Shown here: one piece after another, positions 15,417 to 22,358 of the stretch
Position numbering within the stretch: position 1 is the first letter of the stretch
Layout of the letters: each line of letters opens with the position of its first letter
Source of the DNA: Chitinophaga qingshengii
GTDB taxonomy: Bacteria > Bacteroidota > Bacteroidia > Chitinophagales > Chitinophagaceae
Length of the DNA: 64,000 nt
Direction: 5' to 3'
NCBI RefSeq assembly: GCF_014529935.1
Contig: NZ_JACVFC010000003.1
Span: forward strand, 372,001 to 436,000
The notes under the pieces: model-generated
What the model was told of the DNA's origin: nothing
Databases searched by the model: none
The model's input: the letters and a program-made list of their open reading frames with translations, nothing else
Program-made: the position numbers and the translations under genes

Positions 15417-15434
15417 ACCGGAAACCAATGACAT

Positions 15435-16049
15435 ATGCAAGCATTACTACAACATATCGTCGGGCACAACGACCTGCATGCCAAATGGCTTAACACGCTC
15501 TCTTTCATGGAGAATGCCGGCGCCAGGAAGATATCTGCCTGTGAACACCCTTCCCTGGTGGATTTTATACAGTTGAAACACGCGGCGGAAGAACATCGCC
15601 ACGCCTATTACCTGAAAAAACAAATTGCGAAAGTAAGCGCAGATACCTGTAAAACCTACCAGCTGCACGAACTGCTGGCGCCGCACCACACACGGCATTA
15701 CCTGCACCAGCTGGATACACAGACCTGCCGCTACCTGAAAAATACTTTTGGACTCGAAGGCAGTCAGCTTAAATATGCGGCCTACCTCTTTGTGACCTAT
15801 GCCATTGAAGTACGGGCAGACGCGCTGTATCCGGTATACCAGTCGGAGCTGGACAAAGCCGGCAGCAAGGTAATGGTACGCTCCATTATCCTGGAAGAAG
15901 AAGGGCACCTGGAAGAAATGATCAACCAACTGAAAGGTTTTGCCCCTGATTGGGAAACACATGCCCAACATGTTCAAACACTGGAACAACAACTGTTCGA
16001 TACCTGGCTGGCAGCCATCGGGCAGGAACTGGCACAATACGCCGCATAA
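15435..16049 (+). CDS. Ferritin-like four-helix protein with diiron-type ligands, linked to bioB
   Basis: 204 residues, all-helical, cytoplasmic. Ligand-like residues occur in the order of carboxylate-bridged diiron proteins: E26, then E53-x-x-H56 (AAEEHRHAYY), then E125 (YAIEVRADA), then E155-x-x-H158 (LEEEGHLEEM). The ligands and spacing suggest an oxygen-activating or iron-handling centre; no named family is assigned. bioB starts 39 bases after the stop on the same strand, so the genes are likely co-transcribed. A role in biotin synthesis (for example making or protecting a precursor, or supplying iron to BioB clusters) is possible but only inferred from linkage. Confidence 0.75.
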   Translation: MQALLQHIVGHNDLHAKWLNTLSFMENAGARKISACEHPSLVDFIQLKHAAEEHRHAYYLKKQIAKVSADTCKTYQLHELLAPHHTRHYLHQLDTQTCRYLKNTFGLEGSQLKYAAYLFVTYAIEVRADALYPVYQSELDKAGSKVMVRSIILEEEGHLEEMINQLKGFAPDWETHAQHVQTLEQQLFDTWLAAIGQELAQYAA

Positions 16050-16088
16050 AGACACTTACTATAACGTACTTAAATTTAATCAGGAAGC

Positions 16089-17087
16089 ATGACATCAACA
16101 GCTATCAGAAACAACTGGACACTGGAAGAGATCCAGGCCATCTACGACCAGCCGGTACTGGACCTGGTTTTTCAGGCAGCTACCATTCACCGTCAGTACC
16201 ACTCTCCCCGGGAAGTACAGGTGTGTACCCTTTTATCCATCAAAACAGGCGGATGCCCGGAAGATTGTTCCTACTGCGGACAAGCAGCCCGGTATCATAC
16301 CGATATCAAAGTACAGGCCCTGTTACCCACCGAAACGGTGATTGCGCACGCACAGAAAGCGAAAGATAACGGCTCTACCCGTTTCTGTATGGCGGCCGCC
16401 TGGAGAGAAGTAAGAGACAACCGCGACTTTGATCGTGTAATTGACATGGTGAAAGGCGTCAACGACCTAGGACTGGAAGTGTGCTGCACCCTGGGCATGC
16501 TCACGGAAGAACAGGCCATACGCTTGCAGGAAGCCGGTTTACATGCCTATAACCACAACCTCGATACATCAGAACAATACTATAAAGAGATTATCTCCAC
16601 CCGCAATTTCGACAACCGTATCAATACCATCAATAACGTCCGTAAAGCGGGTATCACCGTGTGCTCCGGCGGTATCATCGGTCTGGGTGAAACCCACCGC
16701 GACCGCATGTCTATGTTGCTGACACTGGCTACCATGCCCAAACATCCGGAGTCTGTGCCTATCAATGCACTGGCTCGGGTAAAAGGTACCCCACTGGAAA
16801 ACAATCCGAAAGTAGATGCCTGGGATATGGTTCGTATGATTGCTACCGCCAGAATTGTGATGCCGGCATCCACCGTGCGTTTGACAGCCGGCCGTATTGA
16901 AATGACAGAATCTGAACAAGCCTGGTGTTTTATGGCGGGCGCCAATTCTATCTTCACCGGAGAAAGGCAAACCTTGCTGGTAACGCCTAATCCCGGTGTA
17001 TCGGAAGATATGCAGATGCTGCAAAATCTCGGTCTGCAACCCATGCCCAACAAAAAAGAAATGACTTCCTGTACCACGGAAGCCTGA
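16089..17087 (+). CDS. bioB: Biotin synthase
   Basis: 332 residues, typical for BioB. This radical-SAM enzyme inserts sulfur into dethiobiotin in the last step of biotin synthesis. The SAM-cluster motif CxxxCxxC is at C56, C60 and C63 ([12 protein letters not shown]). Further BioB hallmarks are [29 protein letters not shown], and the arginine of the 2Fe-2S site region in TVRLTAGR. Ends [13 protein letters not shown], as usual. It follows the ferritin-like gene by 39 bases and is closed by a strong terminator. No bioA, bioD, bioF or bioC is in the window. Confidence 0.98.
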   Translation: MTSTAIRNNWTLEEIQAIYDQPVLDLVFQAATIHRQYHSPREVQVCTLLSIKTGGCPEDCSYCGQAARYHTDIKVQALLPTETVIAHAQKAKDNGSTRFCMAAAWREVRDNRDFDRVIDMVKGVNDLGLEVCCTLGMLTEEQAIRLQEAGLHAYNHNLDTSEQYYKEIISTRNFDNRINTINNVRKAGITVCSGGIIGLGETHRDRMSMLLTLATMPKHPESVPINALARVKGTPLENNPKVDAWDMVRMIATARIVMPASTVRLTAGRIEMTESEQAWCFMAGANSIFTGERQTLLVTPNPGVSEDMQMLQNLGLQPMPNKKEMTSCTTEA

Positions 17088-17103
17088 ACATAAAAGAAGC
17101 ATT

Positions 17104-17135
17104 AAAAGGCCTGTGCATTGCACAGGCCTTTTTTG
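17104..17135 (+). terminator. Strong intrinsic terminator of bioB
   Basis: A 13-base perfect stem (17104-17116 with 17120-17132, containing GGCCTGTGC/GCACAGGCC), a 3-base loop, and a T-run. Confidence 0.9.
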
Positions 17136-17235
17136 TTTTATACCCCAAAAAGATGTAGGTTCGTATATGCCCGTACGTTATTAATGCCAATATTCTGAAT
17201 TTCAGTTCACCATTATCTCACAAAGTTTACAAGTT

Positions 17236-17847
17236 ATGAAATCTCGTGTTTCCAGTAAGTTTCTGCTGGTTTATTCCAGCATTACTACCGTCGCACTCGC
17301 CATGATGCTCATGGCATTTAAAAACATGAAAGAATCGTTCGAGGAAATTGATGTTAAAAAAATCAACATTGTCGATGAGAAGGGCAAGCCCGTGCTGATC
17401 ATCTCCAACAAAGACAAAATGCCGCCGCCTGTCATCAACGGAAAAACCTACAAACGTGCCATCAGCCCGGCTGGCCTGTTGTTTCTGGATGAAAAAGGCG
17501 ACGAATGCGGCGGATTAGCCATTACGGATATGAAGGAAGCTAATATACGGGCATTGGCCTTCGACTACAGTAATGCTGATGCTTTAGGTATGATCGTAAA
17601 AGATGGAAAAACTTCCAATACCTACACCGCTGGTCTTTTGATCAACGATAAAGATACCAGTGGCAAACCGGGCATGAATATTTCCAGGATCGCACTTACT
17701 ACGGAAGACGGCAATGCCGGTCTTGTGATTAACGGCCCGGATGAAAAACCAAGGATCAAAATCCTGGTAGACAAACAAGGTAACCCGGTTATTAACGTGC
17801 TGGATGAAAAAGGTAAGGTGGTGAAAAGCCTGGTAAACCTTAAATAA
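17236..17847 (+). CDS. Hypothetical membrane-anchored beta-repeat protein
   Basis: 203 residues. A hydrophobic N-terminal segment (about 9-29) is a signal anchor or an uncleaved signal. The rest shows repeated short units of the type DEKGKPV, DEKGDE, DKQGNPV and DEKGKVV joined by beta-like strands (VLIISN, GLVING), suggesting a small repetitive beta structure outside the cytoplasm. I know similar conserved hypotheticals in Bacteroidota but no function. It is a single gene between two terminators. Confidence 0.65.
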   Translation: MKSRVSSKFLLVYSSITTVALAMMLMAFKNMKESFEEIDVKKINIVDEKGKPVLIISNKDKMPPPVINGKTYKRAISPAGLLFLDEKGDECGGLAITDMKEANIRALAFDYSNADALGMIVKDGKTSNTYTAGLLINDKDTSGKPGMNISRIALTTEDGNAGLVINGPDEKPRIKILVDKQGNPVINVLDEKGKVVKSLVNLK

Positions 17848-17869
17848 GTTTTTTGCCTGAAATGAATTA

Positions 17870-17903
17870 AAAGCCCTTTACATCCACGGATGTAAAGGGC
17901 TTT
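17870..17903 (+). terminator. Hairpin terminator
   Basis: Fifteen-base perfect stem (17870-17884 with 17889-17903) around CACG. The T-tract after it is short. Confidence 0.75.
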
Positions 17904-17947
17904 CTGTTGTCGTTTATTCATGTACCTTTACCTGATAAAAATACTAA

Positions 17948-18352
17948 ATGCAACGTATGAACGATATTTATCTCCATCAGTTTAAAAAGATATGGCAACA
18001 AACCGGCTGGGAATATTCAGGAGAGGTTACACCGGAGGCCATCGCGGATCACTGGAAAAGTTTCGTGCAAGGTTGCGAGGGTGTTTATACTGGTTCTGTT
18101 TTTGATTTTGATCAGGGAGTTTTGTTCAGAAGTACAATAGAAAAAATATTAACGAACGCTGAAATGGCGATCTATCCTGAATTTAAAGCCTTTGTTGAGG
18201 CCGTGTATGAAACGGATACGGATTTTCGCGCGCTGACAAGGGAAGGCAGGGTAGGGGAATTTTGGTGGGAACGCGCACTGCTACGCAATACCGGCGCACT
18301 TTACAAGGAACAGATACAGTTATACTATGGTATCAGTTTTCCCGAAGAATAA
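17948..18352 (+). CDS. Hypothetical small cytoplasmic protein
   Basis: 134 residues; the ATG at 17957 (MNDIYLHQF) is an alternative start that drops three residues. No signal or membrane segment. It is rich in aromatic and acidic residues (FWWERALL, VYTGSVFDFDQG), helical by inspection. Not recognised. The size and composition are like many immunity-type proteins, but nothing else supports that. A single gene between terminators. Confidence 0.6.
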   Translation: MQRMNDIYLHQFKKIWQQTGWEYSGEVTPEAIADHWKSFVQGCEGVYTGSVFDFDQGVLFRSTIEKILTNAEMAIYPEFKAFVEAVYETDTDFRALTREGRVGEFWWERALLRNTGALYKEQIQLYYGISFPEE

Positions 18353-18410
18353 TTTTTAACCCGCTACAGTAAAGCGTTTGAGTTAGTTTGGTAAACCCTT
18401 GTTAAAACTT

Positions 18411-18427
18411 TTGGCACAGGCTTTGCA
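18411..18427 (+). promoter_or_regulatory. Sigma54 (RpoN)-type promoter upstream of OmpA-family gene
   Basis: TTGGCACAGGCTTTGCA contains TGGCAC at 18412-18417, five bases, then TTGCA at 18423-18427. This is an exact match to the -24/-12 sigma54 consensus TGGCAC-N5-TTGCA. It would start transcription near 18439, leaving a leader of roughly 85 bases before the ATG at 18525. Confidence 0.7.
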
Positions 18428-18524
18428 AATAGCCAGCCAGTTCTATCAAATATAACAGTATAGACACAACGATAGTATGTTATAGATAGAATAGAAATTT
18501 AATTTAACCCAAATCAAAGGTTTT

Positions 18525-19928
18525 ATGAACATGTTTACCAAACTTGGGAAGTCTCTCATGGTGACTTCATCTGTACTCGCATTGACTGGAACTGCCGCTT
18601 TTGCACAGAACCAGGATACCCTGAAAACAAATCGAGTTGTTCCCTTTACTGGCGTAAAAGATTATCGCACCTGGTCTATTGGTGCGTGGGGCGGTGGTTC
18701 TGCAGCATTAGGTCCGTTTGGTGGCCCTTATTACTTCAATAATTTCGACTTTAAGAATGTTGGTGTTGTATATGGTGCGTATGTGAAAAAACAAATCTTC
18801 CACAACTTTGGCCTGCAGGCAGACTTCATGCGCGGACAGGTGAAAGGCGCTACCAAAGCGGCGCAAACGTTGACGGATATAAACGGTGTAGCAACACCGG
18901 GTGGTATCAAGTCTTTCAAAACGGATATCGAATGGTCAACATCCCTGAGTGGTGTACTGAGCCTGGGATCTATCAACTGGATCAACAAACAAAGCTATGT
19001 GATTCCTTACGTGTCTGCCGGTGCGGGTGCTATTGCCTTCAAGCCAACAGTGACTGCAGCAGATGGTACTGAAACTGCAGTGATGAATAAAAGTGGAAAA
19101 GCCACTCACCACGAGCTGTATATCCCGGTAGGAGTGGGTGCTAAATTTGTAGTAGCTCCCGGTGTAAACATCGACCTGGCCTACAACGTGAACTTCGTTG
19201 ACAGTAAAGTGTTTGACGGTGTTAATAGCGGTAACAAGGATAAATTCTCCACTGCGAAACTGGGTCTTGAATTTGCCCTCGGCAAGAAAAGAAAACCACA
19301 GCTGGCAGTTGTAAATCCTGCTGCTGTACTGGCAGAAGATCTGTGGAGTAAAAACGCTGCACTGAAGAATTCACTGGCTGAAAGCGATGCCCGTAATCAG
19401 TCTGCTATCAGTGAGCTGAAAGGTGAAATCGCTGATATGAAAAAAGATTCTGACGGCGACGGCGTTCCGGATTACCTGGACAAATGCCCGAACACACCTG
19501 CCAATACACCGGTAGACGGTGCTGGTTGCCCGCTGCCTAAACCAGTACAGGTAGTAAAAGAAAAAGTAATCGTTACTGAAGCAGATAGAAAAGTAGTAAA
19601 AGACGCGATCGACAACCTGGAATTTGACCTGGGTAAATCTACTATCCGTCCTACTTCCTTCTCCAGCCTCGATAAAGTTGCCAACCTGCTGGTTGAGAAA
19701 AACTTCAGCCTGAAACTGGCCGGTCATACCGACAATACCGGTTCTGCCGCTACCAACATGCGTTTGTCCAAAGCCCGCGCAGAAGCTATCAGATCTTACC
19801 TGGTATCCAAAGGCGCTAACGCTTCCCGTATCGAAGCTACCGGTTACGGCTCTACGCAGCCTATCGCAGACAACAAAACTGCTGAAGGCCGTCAGCAAAA
19901 CAGAAGAGTAGAATTTACTTTGTACTAA
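18525..19928 (+). CDS. OmpA-family outer-membrane protein with TSP3-like repeat
   Basis: 467 residues: signal peptide to about 27 (GTAAFAQ), an N-terminal outer-membrane beta-barrel domain (about 45-250), a short coiled linker, one calcium-binding thrombospondin-type-3-like repeat (DSDGDGVPDYLDKCPNTP, about 307-324), and a C-terminal OmpA peptidoglycan-binding domain (about 355-467) with LAGHTDNTGSAATNMRLSKA and EGRQQNRRVEF. It should link the outer membrane to the cell wall. It is a single gene with a sigma54-type promoter and its own terminator. Highly expressed OmpA proteins of this form are typical of Chitinophagaceae. Confidence 0.93.
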   Translation: MNMFTKLGKSLMVTSSVLALTGTAAFAQNQDTLKTNRVVPFTGVKDYRTWSIGAWGGGSAALGPFGGPYYFNNFDFKNVGVVYGAYVKKQIFHNFGLQADFMRGQVKGATKAAQTLTDINGVATPGGIKSFKTDIEWSTSLSGVLSLGSINWINKQSYVIPYVSAGAGAIAFKPTVTAADGTETAVMNKSGKATHHELYIPVGVGAKFVVAPGVNIDLAYNVNFVDSKVFDGVNSGNKDKFSTAKLGLEFALGKKRKPQLAVVNPAAVLAEDLWSKNAALKNSLAESDARNQSAISELKGEIADMKKDSDGDGVPDYLDKCPNTPANTPVDGAGCPLPKPVQVVKEKVIVTEADRKVVKDAIDNLEFDLGKSTIRPTSFSSLDKVANLLVEKNFSLKLAGHTDNTGSAATNMRLSKARAEAIRSYLVSKGANASRIEATGYGSTQPIADNKTAEGRQQNRRVEFTLY

Positions 19929-19956
19929 TCTTCCTAACTTGCCTTCAAATAGAGAG

Positions 19957-19988
19957 AAGCTGTTCCTTTTAGGGACAGCTTTTTTTTA
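19957..19988 (+). terminator. Intrinsic terminator of OmpA-family gene
   Basis: Ten-base stem (19957-19966 with 19972-19981, one G-T pair), loop TTTTA, and a run of T. It reaches the stop of the convergent AraC-type gene and may work in both directions. Confidence 0.85.
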
Positions 19989-20963
19989 GTCCGGTAATTG
20001 CCGGGAATATTTATTTCTATACTCTACCGGCGTCATACCGGTAATACGCCGGAACACTTCCCGGAAGGTTTGTGTATCGGTATAACCGGTGTAGGTCATC
20101 ACTTCCTGGATAGAGCGGCGGCCAATCTCCAGTTGGGTTTTAGCGCCTTCAATCTTTACATGCTGCATGTACTCTGCCACCGTATGACGGGTCGCTTTTT
20201 TAAAACGTCTTTCAAAGGTACGGCGACTCATATTAAACCGGCGGGCCAGTTCATCGACTGTTAATTTTTCCCTGAATTGTTTTTCTATATAACCTTGTGC
20301 CTCTTTGATGGTCTCATCATCATGGTCTTTCAGCCCATGGAAAACGATAAAGGGAGATTGAATGTTTTTATCCAGGTCCACCGCAAAATATTTCGCTGTA
20401 TAAATGGCCATCTCCCTGCTGGTATATTTTTCTACCAGGTGCAGCAGCAGGTTCCAATAGGCATTACCTCCTCCGCTGGAATATAGTCCCTGTTGATCGG
20501 TGATCATCCGTTCATCTACCACTTCAATGGCTGGGTAATAAAATTTCAGTTCATTGGCACAATGCCAGTGCGTAGTGCATTGCCGGCCTTTCAGTAGTCC
20601 CGAAAAGGCCAGCAGGAATACGCCGGAGCCCAGACTGGCTACTTCAGCGCCTTCCTTGTATTGGGCGGCCGCCCATAATGTGTATTCGCGGTTCAGCATC
20701 ACCGCCGTATTCAGATCGCCGGTGAGTGCGGGGATAATAATCAGATCAGCATCTGTAACGTCTGGTAGTAGAACGTCCGGCCGGATGTTGATCATGCCGT
20801 TCTGGTAACGTACCTCTTGGGTGATGCCTGCCAGCTTTATCTCAAATGCCGGCGCCTGGCCCTTTTCGGCCAGAAAATCATTAACCATGCTGAACAAATG
20901 CTGGCAATCTGCAATGGACGCCACCAGGGCGTTGCGAACGGTGAGAATGTAAATACGGACCAT
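19986..20963 (-). CDS. AraC-family regulator with DJ-1/PfpI (GATase1-like) sensor domain
   Basis: 325 residues from the ATG at 20963 (MVRIYIL), which fits the first beta strand of the sensor domain; the ATG 10 codons upstream is less likely. The N-terminal domain (1 to about 190) is DJ-1/PfpI-like, with ASLGSGVFLLAFSGLLKGR around the nucleophile-elbow position. A serine-glycine sequence is there in place of a clear cysteine, so enzymatic activity is doubtful. The C-terminal double AraC helix-turn-helix (about 225-320) includes VDELARRFNMSRRTFERRFK and the final VFRRITGMTPVEYR. GlxA/FtrA-type transcription regulator. Divergent from a VOC gene. Confidence 0.9.
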   Translation of the reverse strand: MVRIYILTVRNALVASIADCQHLFSMVNDFLAEKGQAPAFEIKLAGITQEVRYQNGMINIRPDVLLPDVTDADLIIIPALTGDLNTAVMLNREYTLWAAAQYKEGAEVASLGSGVFLLAFSGLLKGRQCTTHWHCANELKFYYPAIEVVDERMITDQQGLYSSGGGNAYWNLLLHLVEKYTSREMAIYTAKYFAVDLDKNIQSPFIVFHGLKDHDDETIKEAQGYIEKQFREKLTVDELARRFNMSRRTFERRFKKATRHTVAEYMQHVKIEGAKTQLEIGRRSIQEVMTYTGYTDTQTFREVFRRITGMTPVEYRNKYSRQLPD

Positions 20964-21018
20964 GCCCAAAGATAATACGAACAAATGACGCATTTACCCA
21001 CCTAAAGTTGCCGTATTC

Positions 21019-21037
21019 GCCCTTTACATGAAAGGGC
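21019..21037. promoter_or_regulatory. Inverted repeat between AraC-type regulator and VOC gene
   Basis: GCCCTTT-ACATG-AAAGGGC, perfect 7-base arms, located 56 bases before the regulator ATG and 39 before the VOC ATG. Candidate shared operator. Confidence 0.4.
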
Positions 21038-21075
21038 CGTTGTTATTACCTTTACATCATTCTAAAAAGAAAATC

Positions 21076-21507
21076 ATGCAAGCAATTACCACCTACTTTA
21101 ATTTCATGGGCAATACGGAAGAAGCCATGAATTTTTATAAATCCGTATTTGGCGGTGAAATTACGGCCTGTACCCGTTTTAGCGACCTGCCTGGCAACGA
21201 AAAGATGCCTGCCCATGAACAAAACAAAATCATGCACATGGCCTTAACGACCAAAAGCGGCAACATATTGATGGCTACCGATTTCCTGGAATCGATGGAA
21301 CATCAGCTGCATTTGGGTAACAATATTCACCTGGTGATCAATGCGGATTCAGAACAGGAAGTGGAGCAGTTGTTCGAGGTATTATCTGCCGGAGGCAAAG
21401 TAGAGGCGCCTGTAAACAAAACCTTCTTCGGAGCGCTGTTTGGCATGTGCGAAGACAGATTCGGTATTAAATGGATGTTGAATTACACTTACCCGCAAAA
21501 TAACTAG
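21076..21507 (+). CDS. VOC family protein (PhnB-like)
   Basis: 143 residues from the ATG at 21076. PhnB/3-demethylubiquinone-methyltransferase-like VOC protein: YFNFMGNTEEAMNFYKSVFG at the start, HMALTTKSGNILMATD in the middle, and FFGALFGMCEDRFGIKWMLN at the end, the last being the standard signature of this subfamily. The catalytic role is unknown in the family. It is followed 3 bases later by a DUF4287 gene, so they form an operon. Divergent from the AraC-type regulator, which may control it. Confidence 0.92.
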   Translation: MQAITTYFNFMGNTEEAMNFYKSVFGGEITACTRFSDLPGNEKMPAHEQNKIMHMALTTKSGNILMATDFLESMEHQLHLGNNIHLVINADSEQEVEQLFEVLSAGGKVEAPVNKTFFGALFGMCEDRFGIKWMLNYTYPQNN

Positions 21508-21510
21508 AGC

Positions 21511-21729
21511 ATGTCATTTCAAGCTTATCTGGACAATGTGCAGAAGAAAACCGGTAAATCACCGGAGGACCTTCAAAAACTGGCCGAAAAGAAAGGGCTG
21601 GTAGAAAAGGGTAAATTAAAGGCTGGTGTAAAAGCGGGCGATATTGTGGCCTGGCTCAAAGAGGAATATGAGCTGGGGCATGGTCATGCGATGTCTATCT
21701 ACGCCTATTTCACCGGTAAAAGAGAATAG
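21511..21729 (+). CDS. DUF4287 domain-containing protein
   Basis: 72 residues. The sequence SFQAYLDNVQKKTGKSPEDL, followed by GDIVAWLKEEYELGHGHAMS, is the DUF4287 signature; members usually occur alone or next to a DUF5655 domain. Cytoplasmic, function unknown. Starts 3 bases after the VOC stop, so it is co-transcribed with it. Confidence 0.93.
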   Translation: MSFQAYLDNVQKKTGKSPEDLQKLAEKKGLVEKGKLKAGVKAGDIVAWLKEEYELGHGHAMSIYAYFTGKRE

Positions 21730-21734
21730 GGGAC

Positions 21735-22358
21735 TTATATCAGTCCCCATTCCCTGGCTTTGTTGAGCAGGGATACGGTATTGTTGACTTTCAGTTTCTG
21801 CATCAGGCTGCGGCGATGACTGTCTACGGTTACTGCACTGATAAAAATCTTTTCTCCGATCTGCGGCGATGAAAGTCCCTGTGCAAGCCATTGCAGCACC
21901 TCTTTTTCGCGGCGGGTAATGGGAGGGATGGCTGTCAGAGCATCGGCTGCCAGCCCGGTAATGACCTGTTGCACGCCTTCGCCGAAGTAGATACCTCCTG
22001 CTGCCACTACCTGGATGGCTTTCTCCAGTTCCTCCATGGGCGCGCTTTTCAGCAGGTAACCAGATGCGCCGTTGTTCAACATGCGCAGTATCACACTTCT
22101 TTCGCTGTAGTTGCTCAGTCCGAGAATACGCAGGTCCGGCGCTGCTTTCCGGATACGGCTGCATAAATCTACGCCGTTTCCATCCGGGAGGTTTACATCC
22201 AGTAGCAGTACAGTAGCGGGTATTTCCTGTATCATGGTCATGGTTTGTGCTGCATTGGCGGCGGTGCCGGCAATACAAAAATCTTCCCTGCTGCGCAGGA
22301 AAGAACGTAATCCTTCCGTAATCAGCGGATGGTCGTCTGCAATCAGTATATCGATCAT
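21735..22358 (-). CDS. NarL/FixJ-type response regulator
   Basis: 207 residues from the ATG at 22358, whose ATGA overlaps the stop of the upstream kinase gene; this coupling decides the start over a codon three residues earlier. Receiver domain with acidic D8/D9, phospho-acceptor D54 (LLLDVNLPDG) and K104 (YLLKSAP). LuxR-type helix-turn-helix at about 140-200 (LTAIPPITRREKEVLQWLAQ). It partners the histidine kinase encoded just upstream. Targets are unknown. Confidence 0.95.
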   Translation of the reverse strand: MIDILIADDHPLITEGLRSFLRSREDFCIAGTAANAAQTMTMIQEIPATVLLLDVNLPDGNGVDLCSRIRKAAPDLRILGLSNYSERSVILRMLNNGASGYLLKSAPMEELEKAIQVVAAGGIYFGEGVQQVITGLAADALTAIPPITRREKEVLQWLAQGLSSPQIGEKIFISAVTVDSHRRSLMQKLKVNNTVSLLNKAREWGLI

